Source: an uncultured SAR86 cluster bacterium (lineage in GTDB: Bacteria > Pseudomonadota > Gammaproteobacteria > Magnimaribacterales > D2472). Taken from it: a stretch of 64,000 nt of DNA. Positions 27,480-37,501 of the stretch are shown in pieces. Every line of letters starts with the position of its first letter. Position 1 is the first letter of the stretch. Location: positions 1 to 64,000 of the forward strand of contig CACBGD010000001.1 of NCBI GenBank assembly GCA_902538705.1. Direction: 5' to 3'. The translations under genes were made by a program, and so were the position numbers. The notes beneath the pieces are model-generated. The model made no database searches. It saw nothing but the letters and a program-made list of their open reading frames with translations, and was not told the DNA's origin.

Positions 27480-28414
27480 GTAAGTTTCAAACTTCTGAAA
27501 TAGAAAAAGAAAAATAGAGTAGCTATTGATGAAAGTATATGCCAAAGGGCATGAGCCTGAATTAAAGAATCAGGATTACAGAAGTCTGTTTCAGGATAAC
27601 CCTGAAGCCAAATAGCAAATGCTGTTAAATAGGTAAACATGCCAAACCAAAACCATCTAAATCTAGTCTTTCTCATTGCTGATTGCTTGTTAATGAAGAC
27701 TGCTGGTATCCAAAACAAAATTACCCACCAATATTCATTTAAGTTAAGAAGAATCTCATTTGGGAAAACTCCAAAAACCGAAGCTACTAAAAATCCTATA
27801 AAACCTGAGGATAATCGAAGTAGTGGTGAATAAAAATGTTGTAATGCTTCTGTGATTATCCATAAGGCTATGGATAAAAACCACAAATTGATTCCGATAC
27901 CTAAATCGCCACCGAAATTCCAGCTAATTAATGCATAAATTGTAATGTATGAAACATATGTTTTTGCAAAGATTTTTTCTGAGTAATCTTTGATTACAAA
28001 TATATTTACAAGCCAAGGTATTGAAATAAACATAATCATGCTTAACCAGTCTGCCCATTGACCCCAAGCGGTATGGGTTCCATGCATTAATAGTGATCCA
28101 GGGCCTAAAAATAAAGCAGCAGTTGCGAATATTATTGCGGTTGGTGATGCACCATGAAATCTTGATTCACCTCTTGATTCTCGAGATAAAATCCAAAACA
28201 TTATAAGTCCAGTAGTTATAAACCCTATGTTAGATAGGGCATTACTGGGCTCTCTAAAATATCCACCACTAATCCTTTCGCACCACCGAGAAACATCATT
28301 AATGCTATAACCGGGCTCAACAGATAAAAAATTTCCAGTCTGTGCTAATAGGAGATAAGCAACAAAAAAAAGAAATGAGCATAGTAAAGGTATAAGAAAG
28401 ACTTTTTTATTCAT
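27476..28414 (-). CDS. Ceramidase-like (CREST superfamily) membrane protein
   Basis: A 312-residue polytopic membrane protein resembling alkaline ceramidases. The N-terminal stretch with WCE (44-46) and REPSNALSN (54-62) matches the conserved block of the family. A loop His occurs in GSLLMHGTH (about 110), and the C-terminal HxxxH is present (His288 and His292 in AHALWHIL); these histidines form the zinc site in known members. It could hydrolyse an amide of a sphingolipid-like or acyl-amide lipid. It overlaps the OYE gene by 4 bases. Confidence 0.72.
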   Translation of the reverse strand: MNKKVFLIPLLCSFLFFVAYLLLAQTGNFLSVEPGYSINDVSRWCERISGGYFREPSNALSNIGFITTGLIMFWILSRESRGESRFHGASPTAIIFATAALFLGPGSLLMHGTHTAWGQWADWLSMIMFISIPWLVNIFVIKDYSEKIFAKTYVSYITIYALISWNFGGDLGIGINLWFLSIALWIITEALQHFYSPLLRLSSGFIGFLVASVFGVFPNEILLNLNEYWWVILFWIPAVFINKQSAMRKTRFRWFWFGMFTYLTAFAIWLQGYPETDFCNPDSLIQAHALWHILSSIATLFFFFYFRSLKLT

Positions 28415-28427
28415 TTCTATATCTTCC

Positions 28428-28988
28428 TTAATCCCAAACAGAAATATATTCTTCTGTATTCATTTTAGGTAACGATTTTTTCTTACCTTTTGGTGTGCCA
28501 ATATAAATATAGCCGATTATTGTCTGATCATCATTTAAGCCAAGTCTTTCTGAAATCTTCTCATTAAATGCAAATCTACCAGTCCTCCAAATTGCGCCAT
28601 AACCTAGTGCATTCAAGGCAAGCATAATATTTTGCCCAGCAGTTCCAGTAGATATAATTTGTTCTATCCTAGGAACTTTTGGATGATCCTTTTTTGTAGA
28701 CACAAGTATTACAATTAATGGAGCTCTAAATGGTGCGTTTTTATATTTCTCTATTTTGTCGTCAGTTAAATCCTCAAAGCTCTCTTTTGCTACCTCTACA
28801 AAGGTATCAGAGAGTTTTTGAAGTCCTGCACCACTCAACTGAATAAAGCTTGAAGGTCTTACCCATGCATGGTCTGGTGCTCTTAGGGCGGCTTGGAATA
28901 CTTGCTCCATTTCATCTTTAGATGGTATGGGATCAACAAGATTTCGATGAGAGTTTCTTTCTAAAATGTTCTTAAGTGCTTTATTCAT
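28428..28988 (-). CDS. Nitroreductase family protein (YdjA-like)
   Basis: FMN-dependent nitroreductase-fold protein of 186 residues. The N-terminal ERNSHRNLVDPIP and RAPDHAWVRPSSF, the central ISTGTAGQNIMLALNALGYGAIWRTG and the C-terminal IIGYIYIGTPKGKK fit the YdjA/TdsD subgroup of short nitroreductases. The physiological substrate is unknown. It is 13 bases upstream of the ceramidase-like gene in the same direction. Confidence 0.87.
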   Translation of the reverse strand: MNKALKNILERNSHRNLVDPIPSKDEMEQVFQAALRAPDHAWVRPSSFIQLSGAGLQKLSDTFVEVAKESFEDLTDDKIEKYKNAPFRAPLIVILVSTKKDHPKVPRIEQIISTGTAGQNIMLALNALGYGAIWRTGRFAFNEKISERLGLNDDQTIIGYIYIGTPKGKKKSLPKMNTEEYISVWD

Positions 28989-28991
28989 GAA

Positions 28992-29438
28992 TTAAATAAA
29001 GGACTTAAGGACTGTTTTTATATTTTCAATTAAATTTGGGTTTTGATTAAAACTTTTAATACTGGAATCAGGTTTATTCCAATCATGAGATGAGTCAGTA
29101 AAATAGTTTGAGTCAATGGTTACCCAACTTGAATCATCTAATGTTCCTGCTTTTATAAAAACTATCCTATCAAGTTCTTTTGCAAAGCTAATAACTCCGG
29201 ATCCACATTTTTCACAAAACCCTCGATTTATATGCATGCCATCAGTGCCAACACTCTCATAAAATTTGGGCTCGCCTTTTATTGTAAGATTCTTTTTCGC
29301 TAGAACAAGAATAGTTGCTTTTCCAGAGCCAGTAGCTTTTTGACAATCTTTGCAGTGACAATGATGTCCGGAAATAACTTTATTCCTTTGGAATGAGTAA
29401 CTTACTGCCCCACATAGACAGCTACCAGTTTCAATCAT
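28992..29438 (-). CDS. GFA / CENP-V domain zinc protein
   Basis: A 148-residue protein of the GFA family, named for glutathione-dependent formaldehyde-activating enzyme. The zinc motifs are CLCGAVSYS, HCHCKDCQKATGSG and RGFCEKCGSGV. The enzymatic role of most family members is disputed; a glutathione S-hydroxymethyl adduct chemistry is suggested for some. It overlaps the GMC oxidoreductase by 4 bases. Confidence 0.88.
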   Translation of the reverse strand: MIETGSCLCGAVSYSFQRNKVISGHHCHCKDCQKATGSGKATILVLAKKNLTIKGEPKFYESVGTDGMHINRGFCEKCGSGVISFAKELDRIVFIKAGTLDDSSWVTIDSNYFTDSSHDWNKPDSSIKSFNQNPNLIENIKTVLKSFI

Positions 29439-31126
29439 GAATTAATTGCCCAATCTTCGATGATCATGTCAGATGCTTTTTCACCAATCATAATTGTAGG
29501 CGCGTTAGTATTGCCTCCTATTAATGTTGGCATAATTGAAGCATCTATAACTCGTAAGCCTTCTACTTTATGAACTTTAAGCCTTTGATCAACAACAGCC
29601 TCTTGGTCATTACCCATTTTGCATGTTCCAACTGGATGATAGACAGTATCGGCACTTTCTCGAATAGCCTTCTCAATATCTGCATCATCATTGATATCAA
29701 TTGGCCTTTGACAATGTTGCTTTATATATTTGTTTACAGGCTCTGTATTTAGAATCTGCATCATTTTCTTATATCCTTCAATCATGTCTTTCATATCATC
29801 AGGATGTGAGAGAAATTTTGGATCTATTAAAGGATCTTCTAATGGATCAGCAGACTTAAGTGTCACAGTGCCTCTTGATTTTGGTCTTAATAAACAGCTA
29901 TGGCAACTGAATCCATGACCCCAAATTTGTGTTCTTCCATGATCAACAACCATAGCAGGAGCAAAATGAAGTTGTATGTCTGGAATCTCCTTAGAGTCGC
30001 TTGATTTAATAAAGCCTCCTGCTTCAGCGATGGTTGATGTAAATAGTCCTGTTTTCTTCAGAATATACTTTAGAACCTCAAGTGGGTATTTGATTAGAAA
30101 TGCCTTAATAGAGGTTCCAATAAACTGCATGGAGTTATATTTATGAACAGTTAAATAATCAATGTGATCTTGAAGGTTCTTTCCTACTCCGGGTAAATCG
30201 ACCTTATGCTCTATACCATGTTTTTCTATTTCTTCTTTTGGGCCAACTCCAGATCGCAACAATATTTGCGGGGAACCAAAAGCACCTGAGCACAATAAAA
30301 CTTCTTTTGATGCAGCAATACTTTTTATATTTCCATCTTCTTCTGTATATTCAACGCCGGAAGCTTTATCGTTATCGATTAAGATTTTATTTACATTTGC
30401 TTCAGTAATTACAGTAAGGTTTGATCTTTCTAGTGCAGGTACTAAATATGCTTTAGCAGTGCTGCATCTTTTTCCATCTTTTTGGGTTGTTTGATAGAAC
30501 CCGACGCCCTCTTGTTCGCCACCATTAAAATCCTCATTAAATTCATGAATTTTTGATCCGGCTTTAACAAAATCTTTTGTTGGTTGGTTTTCATGCATAA
30601 TTTTTGAAACATTTAATGGGCCTCCTTGACCATGAAAGTCATTATCAAACATTTCATTATGCTCTGCTTTCTTAAAATATTTTAAGACTTCATCATATGA
30701 CCACCCCTCATTGCCTAGACTAGCCCAGTGATCGTAATCCCATTTGTGACCCCTAACATATAACATCGCATTAATGGAGCTTGAGCCACCAAGAGTTTTT
30801 CCTCTTGGTTGTGCCCCTCTCCTATGTTCTTTAATTTCGTCTTTAAAAGAGTGAACACCTCCTGTTGTATCAACAACTTCTGAAGTAGGTTCAGCCACAG
30901 TTACTTCTTCAAACTCTTTTTGAGGAACTGTTTCGTAGTTCCAACTAACAGGATTATCTGGACCAAAAAATGCAAAACCAATTGGAATATGAATTCTCGG
31001 ATCTTTATCTTTTTTTCCAGCTTCAATGATGCAGACAGATATATTGGGATTAGAAGTAAGTCTATTTGCTAAGACACAACCTGCTGAACCTGCACCAATA
31101 ATTACAAAATCATATGCATTTTTCAT
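29435..31126 (-). CDS. GMC-family flavin oxidoreductase (choline dehydrogenase type)
   Basis: FAD-dependent alcohol dehydrogenase of 563 residues. The dinucleotide motif is IIGAGSAGCVLANRL (about 8-22); PRGKTLGGSSSINAMLYVRG and GAFGSPQILLRSGVGP are the two GMC signatures. The catalytic His is in VYHPVGTCKMG, and GGNTNAPTIMIGEKA closes the FAD site. Homologues oxidise choline or various alcohols, and the substrate cannot be told here. It appears first in the minus-strand run that continues to the OYE. Confidence 0.93.
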   Translation of the reverse strand: MKNAYDFVIIGAGSAGCVLANRLTSNPNISVCIIEAGKKDKDPRIHIPIGFAFFGPDNPVSWNYETVPQKEFEEVTVAEPTSEVVDTTGGVHSFKDEIKEHRRGAQPRGKTLGGSSSINAMLYVRGHKWDYDHWASLGNEGWSYDEVLKYFKKAEHNEMFDNDFHGQGGPLNVSKIMHENQPTKDFVKAGSKIHEFNEDFNGGEQEGVGFYQTTQKDGKRCSTAKAYLVPALERSNLTVITEANVNKILIDNDKASGVEYTEEDGNIKSIAASKEVLLCSGAFGSPQILLRSGVGPKEEIEKHGIEHKVDLPGVGKNLQDHIDYLTVHKYNSMQFIGTSIKAFLIKYPLEVLKYILKKTGLFTSTIAEAGGFIKSSDSKEIPDIQLHFAPAMVVDHGRTQIWGHGFSCHSCLLRPKSRGTVTLKSADPLEDPLIDPKFLSHPDDMKDMIEGYKKMMQILNTEPVNKYIKQHCQRPIDINDDADIEKAIRESADTVYHPVGTCKMGNDQEAVVDQRLKVHKVEGLRVIDASIMPTLIGGNTNAPTIMIGEKASDMIIEDWAINS

Positions 31127-31205
31127 GTTAATATATTAACATCTATTCAGATTGCATGTTGGTTGTATGACCATTAGAATAACCACCTAGTTTATGAGGT
31201 TGAAA

Positions 31206-33638
31206 ATGAAAAATATCAGTTATTTGTTGAGTTTATTAGTGCTTTTTTCCTTTGTATTGATTGCAGATGAGAGTGTTGAAGATGCAGCAGAAGAATCTTC
31301 AGAAAGTGTCGTTGAAGAAGAGAATCAGGAAGAAAAAGAGGAAGAGGAAGAAGAAAAAGAACCGACTATCAGCGAGTTTATTGAAGAGGGAGAGTTTGAA
31401 ATCATTGAAGGAATGCTCGATATTTATTATGAAACAGAAGAAGATACTTATTACACAATTGTTGATGAAGAAAGCCTCTCCAAAGAATTCATTTATTTTT
31501 ATTACATCATAAGCGGTGCTCAAGCAGGAGGTGCCAGCGGAGGAGATATGGGTGACAGCTCTGTGTTAGAGTTTAGAAAGTTTAAAGATGATATTGCCCT
31601 CTATAAGAAAAATACAATTTTTAGCTATGACGAATCCAATAATATTTCGAAATCTACACTAACAAATATTCTTGAGTCTTTTGTTGGAAGGTTTGAAGTT
31701 AAGATCGAAGAAGATGGAAAGTATCTAATCAATATTGATAAATTATTTCTTGGTGAAATGCTTGTTGGCCTTACTCCACCTAAAGAATATGCTGAATATT
31801 ACAGCTTAATTCTTGGTAGGATTGATGACAAAAAAACTTACATCAGTAGAGTAAAAAATTACCCAAAGAATACTTCTATAGAAGTTACCTATGGTTTCTT
31901 TAATCCAAGTCCAAAAGGCTCAGTTGATGCGGTTCCTGATGCAAGATACTCCAGTATTGTTGCTAGACATATGTTTGTTGAAATGCCTGATAGTAACTAT
32001 GAGCCCAGGGTTGCCGATCAAAGAATAGGATATTTTTCAACGAAGATCACTGATCTGAGCACCTATGATTATTTTAAAGGAAAGGACTTAATTAATAGGT
32101 GGCGTCTAATTAAAAAAGATCCATCAGCAGAACTTTCAGAACCAATAAATCCTATCGTTTTCTGGGTTGAAAACTCAACTCCTGAGGAGATTAAACCTTT
32201 TGTTGTTGAGGCAATTGAGCTTTGGAATATAGCTTTCGAAAAAGCAGGTTTCAAGAATGCAGTTGTTGCAAAAATTCAACCTGATGATGCTGAATGGGAT
32301 GCAGGGGATGTTCAATATAATGTAATAAGATGGGCATCTACACCCTCACCTAGATACTCAGGATACGGTCCAAGTGTTGCCAATCCTCGAACTGGAGAAA
32401 TGATTGCCGCTGATATTGTGCAAGAATTTAACTCTATTAGTTATGGTTATAGGCTCAGGAAGATATGGGGTTATGATGAAGACAATGATCCACTAAGGCA
32501 ATGGATTATCTCACTTACCTTGCATGAGATAGGTCATACTTTAGGACTTCGCCATAATTTTAAAGCAAGTTGGTTGTATGATGCATCTGAAATTCATGAT
32601 ACAAGTGTCACTGGGAAGAATCATATTGGCTCAGTGATGGACTACGATCCAATAAATATTGCTCCAGAAGGAGTCGAGCAAGGAAATTTCTTTCCAACTG
32701 TGCCAGGCCCATATGATATTTGGGCTATCACCTTTGGTTATACACAAGAAATGAATGAAGTGGACAGAGAAAATCACCTATCTCAATCAACAAAACCTGA
32801 GTTCATCTTCGGAACTGATGATGATGCTATGGGTTCTCCTGGTGGGAATACGGATCCAAGAAATAAACGATATGATATGTCCAGTGATCCAATAACTTAT
32901 TCTGTTCAAAGGCTAAAAATAATCGATGATAAAATTAATGAGTTACCTGAAATATTTAATGAACCAGGATCTACATATACTGAACTAAAGGCAACATTCG
33001 ATAGCCTCTTAAGGGATAAGGGTAGATTTGCAGAATCTATTGCTATTCAAATAGGTGGGGTTTATTCAAATAGACTTGTTGTCGGTCAAGAGGCTGGAAT
33101 GACGCCTTTTGAAGTTGTCCCCTATGAAGAACAAAAACGAGCTATGAAAGCATTAAATGAACATCTATTTGCAAACGATGCTTTTGTTTTTAATCCAGAC
33201 ATATTAAAAATCCTCCAATCTGAAAAACGTGCTGCTTCATATGGAAACTCTGATGATGATCCTAAAGTTCATGACAGAGTTCTTAGAATGCAATTAAGCT
33301 CACTCAGCTTTATTCTTCATCCGCGAGTAATGAAAAGGTTAACGAATAGTTCGAAATATGGAAATGAGTATCTACCTAATGAGGTTCTTCAAGATATATT
33401 CGATGGTATTTTTGTAGCTAGAGAAATTCCTAATACTTTTAAAATGAACCTACAATCTGCCTATGTGGATGGTCTAATAGAGGCCATGAGTGATGAAAGA
33501 TATGATGAAATTTCAAGATCAGCTATATTTAATTCTCTCCAAAGGATTAGAAATTACTCAAATTCTTCCTATGGAAATAAGATGGTAAAAGGGCATTTTG
33601 ATTACCTAAACTGGAAAATTAACAACGCACTTGATTGA
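31206..33638 (+). CDS. Exported zinc-dependent metalloprotease (DUF5117-type)
   Basis: A protein of about 810 residues with a signal peptide, then a highly acidic linker (about residues 21-60, runs of Glu), then a large domain typical of DUF5117/DUF5118 exported proteases. The metzincin zinc motif HEIGHTLGLRHNF lies near residue 440, followed by SVMDY (Met-turn type) and PGPYDIWAITFGY. The start at 31206 is preferred over 31194 because GAGGT lies at the right distance from it. It may degrade peptides outside the inner membrane. Confidence 0.88.
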   Translation: MKNISYLLSLLVLFSFVLIADESVEDAAEESSESVVEEENQEEKEEEEEEKEPTISEFIEEGEFEIIEGMLDIYYETEEDTYYTIVDEESLSKEFIYFYYIISGAQAGGASGGDMGDSSVLEFRKFKDDIALYKKNTIFSYDESNNISKSTLTNILESFVGRFEVKIEEDGKYLINIDKLFLGEMLVGLTPPKEYAEYYSLILGRIDDKKTYISRVKNYPKNTSIEVTYGFFNPSPKGSVDAVPDARYSSIVARHMFVEMPDSNYEPRVADQRIGYFSTKITDLSTYDYFKGKDLINRWRLIKKDPSAELSEPINPIVFWVENSTPEEIKPFVVEAIELWNIAFEKAGFKNAVVAKIQPDDAEWDAGDVQYNVIRWASTPSPRYSGYGPSVANPRTGEMIAADIVQEFNSISYGYRLRKIWGYDEDNDPLRQWIISLTLHEIGHTLGLRHNFKASWLYDASEIHDTSVTGKNHIGSVMDYDPINIAPEGVEQGNFFPTVPGPYDIWAITFGYTQEMNEVDRENHLSQSTKPEFIFGTDDDAMGSPGGNTDPRNKRYDMSSDPITYSVQRLKIIDDKINELPEIFNEPGSTYTELKATFDSLLRDKGRFAESIAIQIGGVYSNRLVVGQEAGMTPFEVVPYEEQKRAMKALNEHLFANDAFVFNPDILKILQSEKRAASYGNSDDDPKVHDRVLRMQLSSLSFILHPRVMKRLTNSSKYGNEYLPNEVLQDIFDGIFVAREIPNTFKMNLQSAYVDGLIEAMSDERYDEISRSAIFNSLQRIRNYSNSSYGNKMVKGHFDYLNWKINNALD

Positions 33639-34487
33639 TTAAAATGAGCCACCTCTAAGTCTTGTGTTTGGAGGGCCGAAAATAATTGAAAAAGCTTCTC
33701 TAATTGTTCTAGCTTTTTTTACATCTTTGAAAATTGCGCTCCAACCCATGAAAGTAATCTTTACTGGGTTGAATGTATTCACATTGTTAACTAATCCGTA
33801 TTTAACAGTTGCATGCTCTGGTTCAAATGTCCCAAACATTTTGTCCCAAATAATAAATAAATTTCCATAATTCTTATCTATATATTCTTTATTTGCTCCA
33901 TGATGCACCCTGTGATGAGAAGGTGTGTTAAAAATCATCTCTAGTGGCCCCAGTTTGTCAACAATTTGTGTATGGCCAACAACTCCCCACAAGGTACTTA
34001 TAATTCCAGCAATTACTACAATAGTTGGATCAAGTCCTAATATTGGGAGAACCAAAAAGAAAGGTATCTTAGACAAAGGTGCGAACCAAGCTTGTCTTAG
34101 TGAAACCGCAAAATTCATCTCCTCACTTGAATGATGACTCATATGTATTGCCCATAAAAATCTCACTCTATGAGAGAGTCTGTGGTAAATATAAAAAACT
34201 AAATCAATTAAAATAAAGGTTAAAATCCACATAGCCCAAACAGGTATTAAGCTAGCAAGATCAATGAGCCTAAATTGGTATAAAAAAATATGAATGCTAA
34301 ATGATATTCCTTTAGCAGCAAATCCGATAAGAATATTCCCAACAAGTAAGCCAGCCGTGCATAAAGTATCATTTAATCTATAAAAAGATTTGTTGCTCAT
34401 AGAAGAAAATAAAGCCTCTAAAGCAATCATTCCGTATATTATTGGAAGACCTATCGCATAAACTTCTGGTACAGTCAGGCTAGTCAT
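33639..34487 (-). CDS. Fatty acid hydroxylase / sterol desaturase family protein
   Basis: Di-iron membrane enzyme of 282 residues. The histidine boxes are HRLSH, HMSHH and HRVHH (near residues 112, 125 and 194), with about four membrane segments. It may hydroxylate a lipid chain or a carotenoid-like compound. It follows the phosphoribosyltransferase by an ATGA overlap, and its stop abuts that of the convergent protease. Confidence 0.88.
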   Translation of the reverse strand: MTSLTVPEVYAIGLPIIYGMIALEALFSSMSNKSFYRLNDTLCTAGLLVGNILIGFAAKGISFSIHIFLYQFRLIDLASLIPVWAMWILTFILIDLVFYIYHRLSHRVRFLWAIHMSHHSSEEMNFAVSLRQAWFAPLSKIPFFLVLPILGLDPTIVVIAGIISTLWGVVGHTQIVDKLGPLEMIFNTPSHHRVHHGANKEYIDKNYGNLFIIWDKMFGTFEPEHATVKYGLVNNVNTFNPVKITFMGWSAIFKDVKKARTIREAFSIIFGPPNTRLRGGSF

Positions 34488-35053
34488 TTCGATTTCAATA
34501 ATTCAATTTTTTCAATTAGGGAATCAAGCTCGGGCTTGTTTGATCTTATCTCCTCTAAAGTAAGACCTTGAATTTCGTGCGGGAATACCAGCCACTGATC
34601 TGTCTTATGAATATAATAATCAGGAGCTCTATCAGTTTTATTATTCTTTGGCTTAAAGTAAGGAGTTGCAACTTGTATTTCTGGCATATTTTCTTTGCAA
34701 GCTTCCTTGATTTCTTCTATTACCTTGCTGATTGACATACCTGAATCATAAACATCATCTACTATCAAAAGAGAATCGTTTAACTTCAGCTGCTTAACCA
34801 CGTAGTTGAGTCCATAAACTTGAACTCTGTCTTTAGTTGAGTTGATACCAGAATAGTAGGAAGTTCTTATTGCAATGTGGTCAGATGGTATACCCAGGTA
34901 ATCAAGAAATTCTTGAACAGCAATTCCAACTGGGGCTCCGCCACGCCATATACCTATAATGAAGTCTGGTTTAAAGCCTTTCTCATAAATCTTCCAAGCT
35001 AAATTATAAGAGTCTTTTAAGAGCTGGTCTGCCTGGATGTAATGCTTTTCCAT
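34484..35053 (-). CDS. Purine-type phosphoribosyltransferase
   Basis: A 189-residue type I PRTase resembling hypoxanthine/xanthine-guanine phosphoribosyltransferases. The PRPP motif LLIVDDVYDSGMS is about residues 95-107, and FIIGIWRGGAPVG is the N-terminal active-site loop. It would salvage a purine base to its nucleotide. Position next to a TonB receptor and, beyond that, a divergent NCS2 permease supports a purine role. The exact base is unknown. Confidence 0.85.
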   Translation of the reverse strand: MEKHYIQADQLLKDSYNLAWKIYEKGFKPDFIIGIWRGGAPVGIAVQEFLDYLGIPSDHIAIRTSYYSGINSTKDRVQVYGLNYVVKQLKLNDSLLIVDDVYDSGMSISKVIEEIKEACKENMPEIQVATPYFKPKNNKTDRAPDYYIHKTDQWLVFPHEIQGLTLEEIRSNKPELDSLIEKIELLKSK

Positions 35054-35091
35054 AAAGCTAATATTACTCCAAAACAGACCTTATATATAAA

Positions 35092-35112
35092 CTAGCAGTT
35101 TTAAACTACTAG
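35092..35112 (-). terminator. Possible weak terminator after TonB receptor gene
   Basis: CTAGTAGTTT pairs with AAACTGCTAG around a tiny loop with a one-base mismatch on each arm. It overlaps the receptor stop codon and is followed on the minus strand by TTTATATAT. The U-tract is broken, so read-through to the PRTase is possible. Confidence 0.35.
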
Positions 35113-37466
35113 AAGCTATATCTTATTCTTGTCATAGCTTGTCTTGGCGGAATCAGCTCAAGGCCAGTTGCTGCTACTCCAAAAACGTCCGTCATGCTTG
35201 AATTAACTCCTGCCTCATCAGTGATGTTTAAGAGCATAAAATCTACAGCTAGGCTGTCACTAAAGCCAACCGAAGTGATTATGTTTCCAATTTGATAGGC
35301 TCTAACATAATCAACAATAGGATTATTAGAAACTCTTTGTTGGAAAGAACCTCTTTTAATAAATTGAGCTATTGTTGTAAGTGAGTTACCTGAAGACAAG
35401 TTGGTCTCATATTTAAATGAAATATCTGCGGTAATTTCAGGCGTCTTAGCCAGCTGATTACCTCTAACATTTTCTCTTAAACCATATCTGATATCTTCCG
35501 CACCAATGAAATAGGCGTAAGCATCAACATTATCTAAAACTTCATAATCTGAAGTTACTTCTGAGTTTAAAAAGGCAAGGTTCATGTCAACACTAAAAGA
35601 ATCCGATAAAAATCCTGTGAATTCAATTTCTAAACCTGACATTTCAGCTTCGGGTATATTTGCTACTCCTCCTCTATACGGATCTGGGTCAGTAGCTTGG
35701 AACTGGAGATTTTCGTATGTGTATGAAAAAGCTGCCAAGTTAGCTCGTGCTCTGCCGTCTGCAAAAGTGGACTTTAGGCCTACTTCAAAAGAGTCAACTG
35801 TTTCGCTTTCGAATACTTGAAAAACCATAGGATCAACTAAAACAGCCCCCTGATCTGTTCTTCCTGCTGCATCAAGCTCTTCTTGAGTAGAAAAACCGTA
35901 TGTTAAGTTTGTTCCGCCTGGTTTAAATCCTCTTGCTAGTGCAAGGTATAACATTGTGTCATCAGATAAATCAAATTCACCTACCACTCTAGAAGTAATC
36001 TCATCAGTAGTTCCTTCCTGTTCAAAGATATCTACATTTAAAAAGTTAGTTACGTCTGTAGTAAAGGTATCCTCGGAATAACGAAGTCCTGAAACAATTC
36101 TAAATGTTTCACTTACATATAGTGTTGTTTGTCCATAGATTGAAAAAGATTCTCTTGTTGGAAAAGCATCTGTAAAAAAGTCAACATCTGCTCCCGGACC
36201 AAAGATACCAAACAATCCAGGAAATCCATAGTCATGCTCATAGCAATAATTAGGATCTGCAAAAGATTCACTACAAAGATACTTTATCCTTCCATCAAAG
36301 TCATCATCTCTGTAACCTCTGATAACATTTTCAATTTCGTGATCAATATAAAATAACCCTACCGTCCAATCAAGTCTATCTTCAATTGGTTCATTAGAAA
36401 TTAAGTTGATCTCAAGAGTTGTTGTATCAACAACTGAAGTTTCGGGTCTAAATTCTGCTCTTTGATAAGTGGCGCCAGCTCCTAAATCAGGAATTGAAAG
36501 AACTGGATCAAGATAATTATGCCTGTCGTTGTCCCTTGTAACCGATATATCATCTTCTTGAATACTAGCTATCGCTTTTAGATTTGCAAAACCAAAGTCA
36601 GATTCATAAATTGCAGCAATTACCATTGAAGATAGCTCATGCTGGGAAACGGTATCTTGTGAAAGCTTTCTCATTCCAGGCGATTGATCATCAATACCTC
36701 TTATAGCTGCCCCATTTCTATCTTCTTTAAAATACTGACCAAATACCCTTAGGCTAGATGTTTCACTAAGATCAAACATCCAATCAGTTCTAACTGACTT
36801 ATTATTGGCATCATCTAGGTCTTGACCTGTAACCAGATTTTTTGAAAACCCATCTCTTGTTGTTGACGATATTGATAACCTTGTTGCAATAGTGTCGCTG
36901 ATAACAAAATTATTTGAGGTTGTAAACTTCTGAAGGCCGTAATCTCCAAAGGTTACATTTAATTTACCAGAGCCTCCTTCAGTTGAAGGTGCTTTAGTAA
37001 TAACATTAATTGCCCCCCCAGTTGAGTTTTGGCCGAATAATGTGCCTTGTGGACCACGTAAGACCTCAATCCTTTCGACATCAAGGAAGTCAGTGCTTAG
37101 TGCAAATGGTGATGCTATAAAAACTCCATCCATATGGAATGCAACAGATGGTGCAGCTATTGCATTTTGGTTGGTCTCGTTGCCTACTCCTCTTATTGAA
37201 ATAACTGTTTTATAACCTTCATTTTTAGCAACTGTTACACCAGGCACGATTGCACTTAAATCAACAAAGCTTGTTATATTTTTCTCTTCAATATCTTCCT
37301 CAGTAAGCGCAGTAACAGCTTGAGAAATATCCTGAAGGCTTTCAGAACGTTTTTCAGCAGTCACAACTACCTCTTCAACCTCTTGTGCTAAAAGAGATAA
37401 GCCAAAAGAGCCTACAAAAGAAGCTAAAATAATTCTTTTAAATAAAATATTAAAATAAATTTTCAT
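35109..37466 (-). CDS. TonB-dependent receptor
   Basis: Outer-membrane TonB-dependent receptor of 785 residues. A signal peptide (about 1-27) is followed by the TonB box EEVVVTAEKR, a plug domain (VDLSAIVPGVTV, RGPQGTLFGQNSTGGAINVITK) and a 22-stranded barrel region ending in an aromatic-terminal strand (MTRIRYSF). It has no siderophore-specific motif that I can see. The gene has an 83-base leader downstream of two tandem glutamine-type aptamers on the same strand. Purine or other nitrogen substrates are inferred from context only. Confidence 0.93.
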   Translation of the reverse strand: MKIYFNILFKRIILASFVGSFGLSLLAQEVEEVVVTAEKRSESLQDISQAVTALTEEDIEEKNITSFVDLSAIVPGVTVAKNEGYKTVISIRGVGNETNQNAIAAPSVAFHMDGVFIASPFALSTDFLDVERIEVLRGPQGTLFGQNSTGGAINVITKAPSTEGGSGKLNVTFGDYGLQKFTTSNNFVISDTIATRLSISSTTRDGFSKNLVTGQDLDDANNKSVRTDWMFDLSETSSLRVFGQYFKEDRNGAAIRGIDDQSPGMRKLSQDTVSQHELSSMVIAAIYESDFGFANLKAIASIQEDDISVTRDNDRHNYLDPVLSIPDLGAGATYQRAEFRPETSVVDTTTLEINLISNEPIEDRLDWTVGLFYIDHEIENVIRGYRDDDFDGRIKYLCSESFADPNYCYEHDYGFPGLFGIFGPGADVDFFTDAFPTRESFSIYGQTTLYVSETFRIVSGLRYSEDTFTTDVTNFLNVDIFEQEGTTDEITSRVVGEFDLSDDTMLYLALARGFKPGGTNLTYGFSTQEELDAAGRTDQGAVLVDPMVFQVFESETVDSFEVGLKSTFADGRARANLAAFSYTYENLQFQATDPDPYRGGVANIPEAEMSGLEIEFTGFLSDSFSVDMNLAFLNSEVTSDYEVLDNVDAYAYFIGAEDIRYGLRENVRGNQLAKTPEITADISFKYETNLSSGNSLTTIAQFIKRGSFQQRVSNNPIVDYVRAYQIGNIITSVGFSDSLAVDFMLLNITDEAGVNSSMTDVFGVAATGLELIPPRQAMTRIRYSF

Positions 37467-37501
37467 AAATTTTCCCCGTATAAATTTTTATTTTTGCAAT
37501 C

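Noticed and set aside
31261-31512. Lysine-rich 83-codon frame in the protease start
   Set aside because: It is the +1 shadow of the Glu-rich tract and has no start context of its own.
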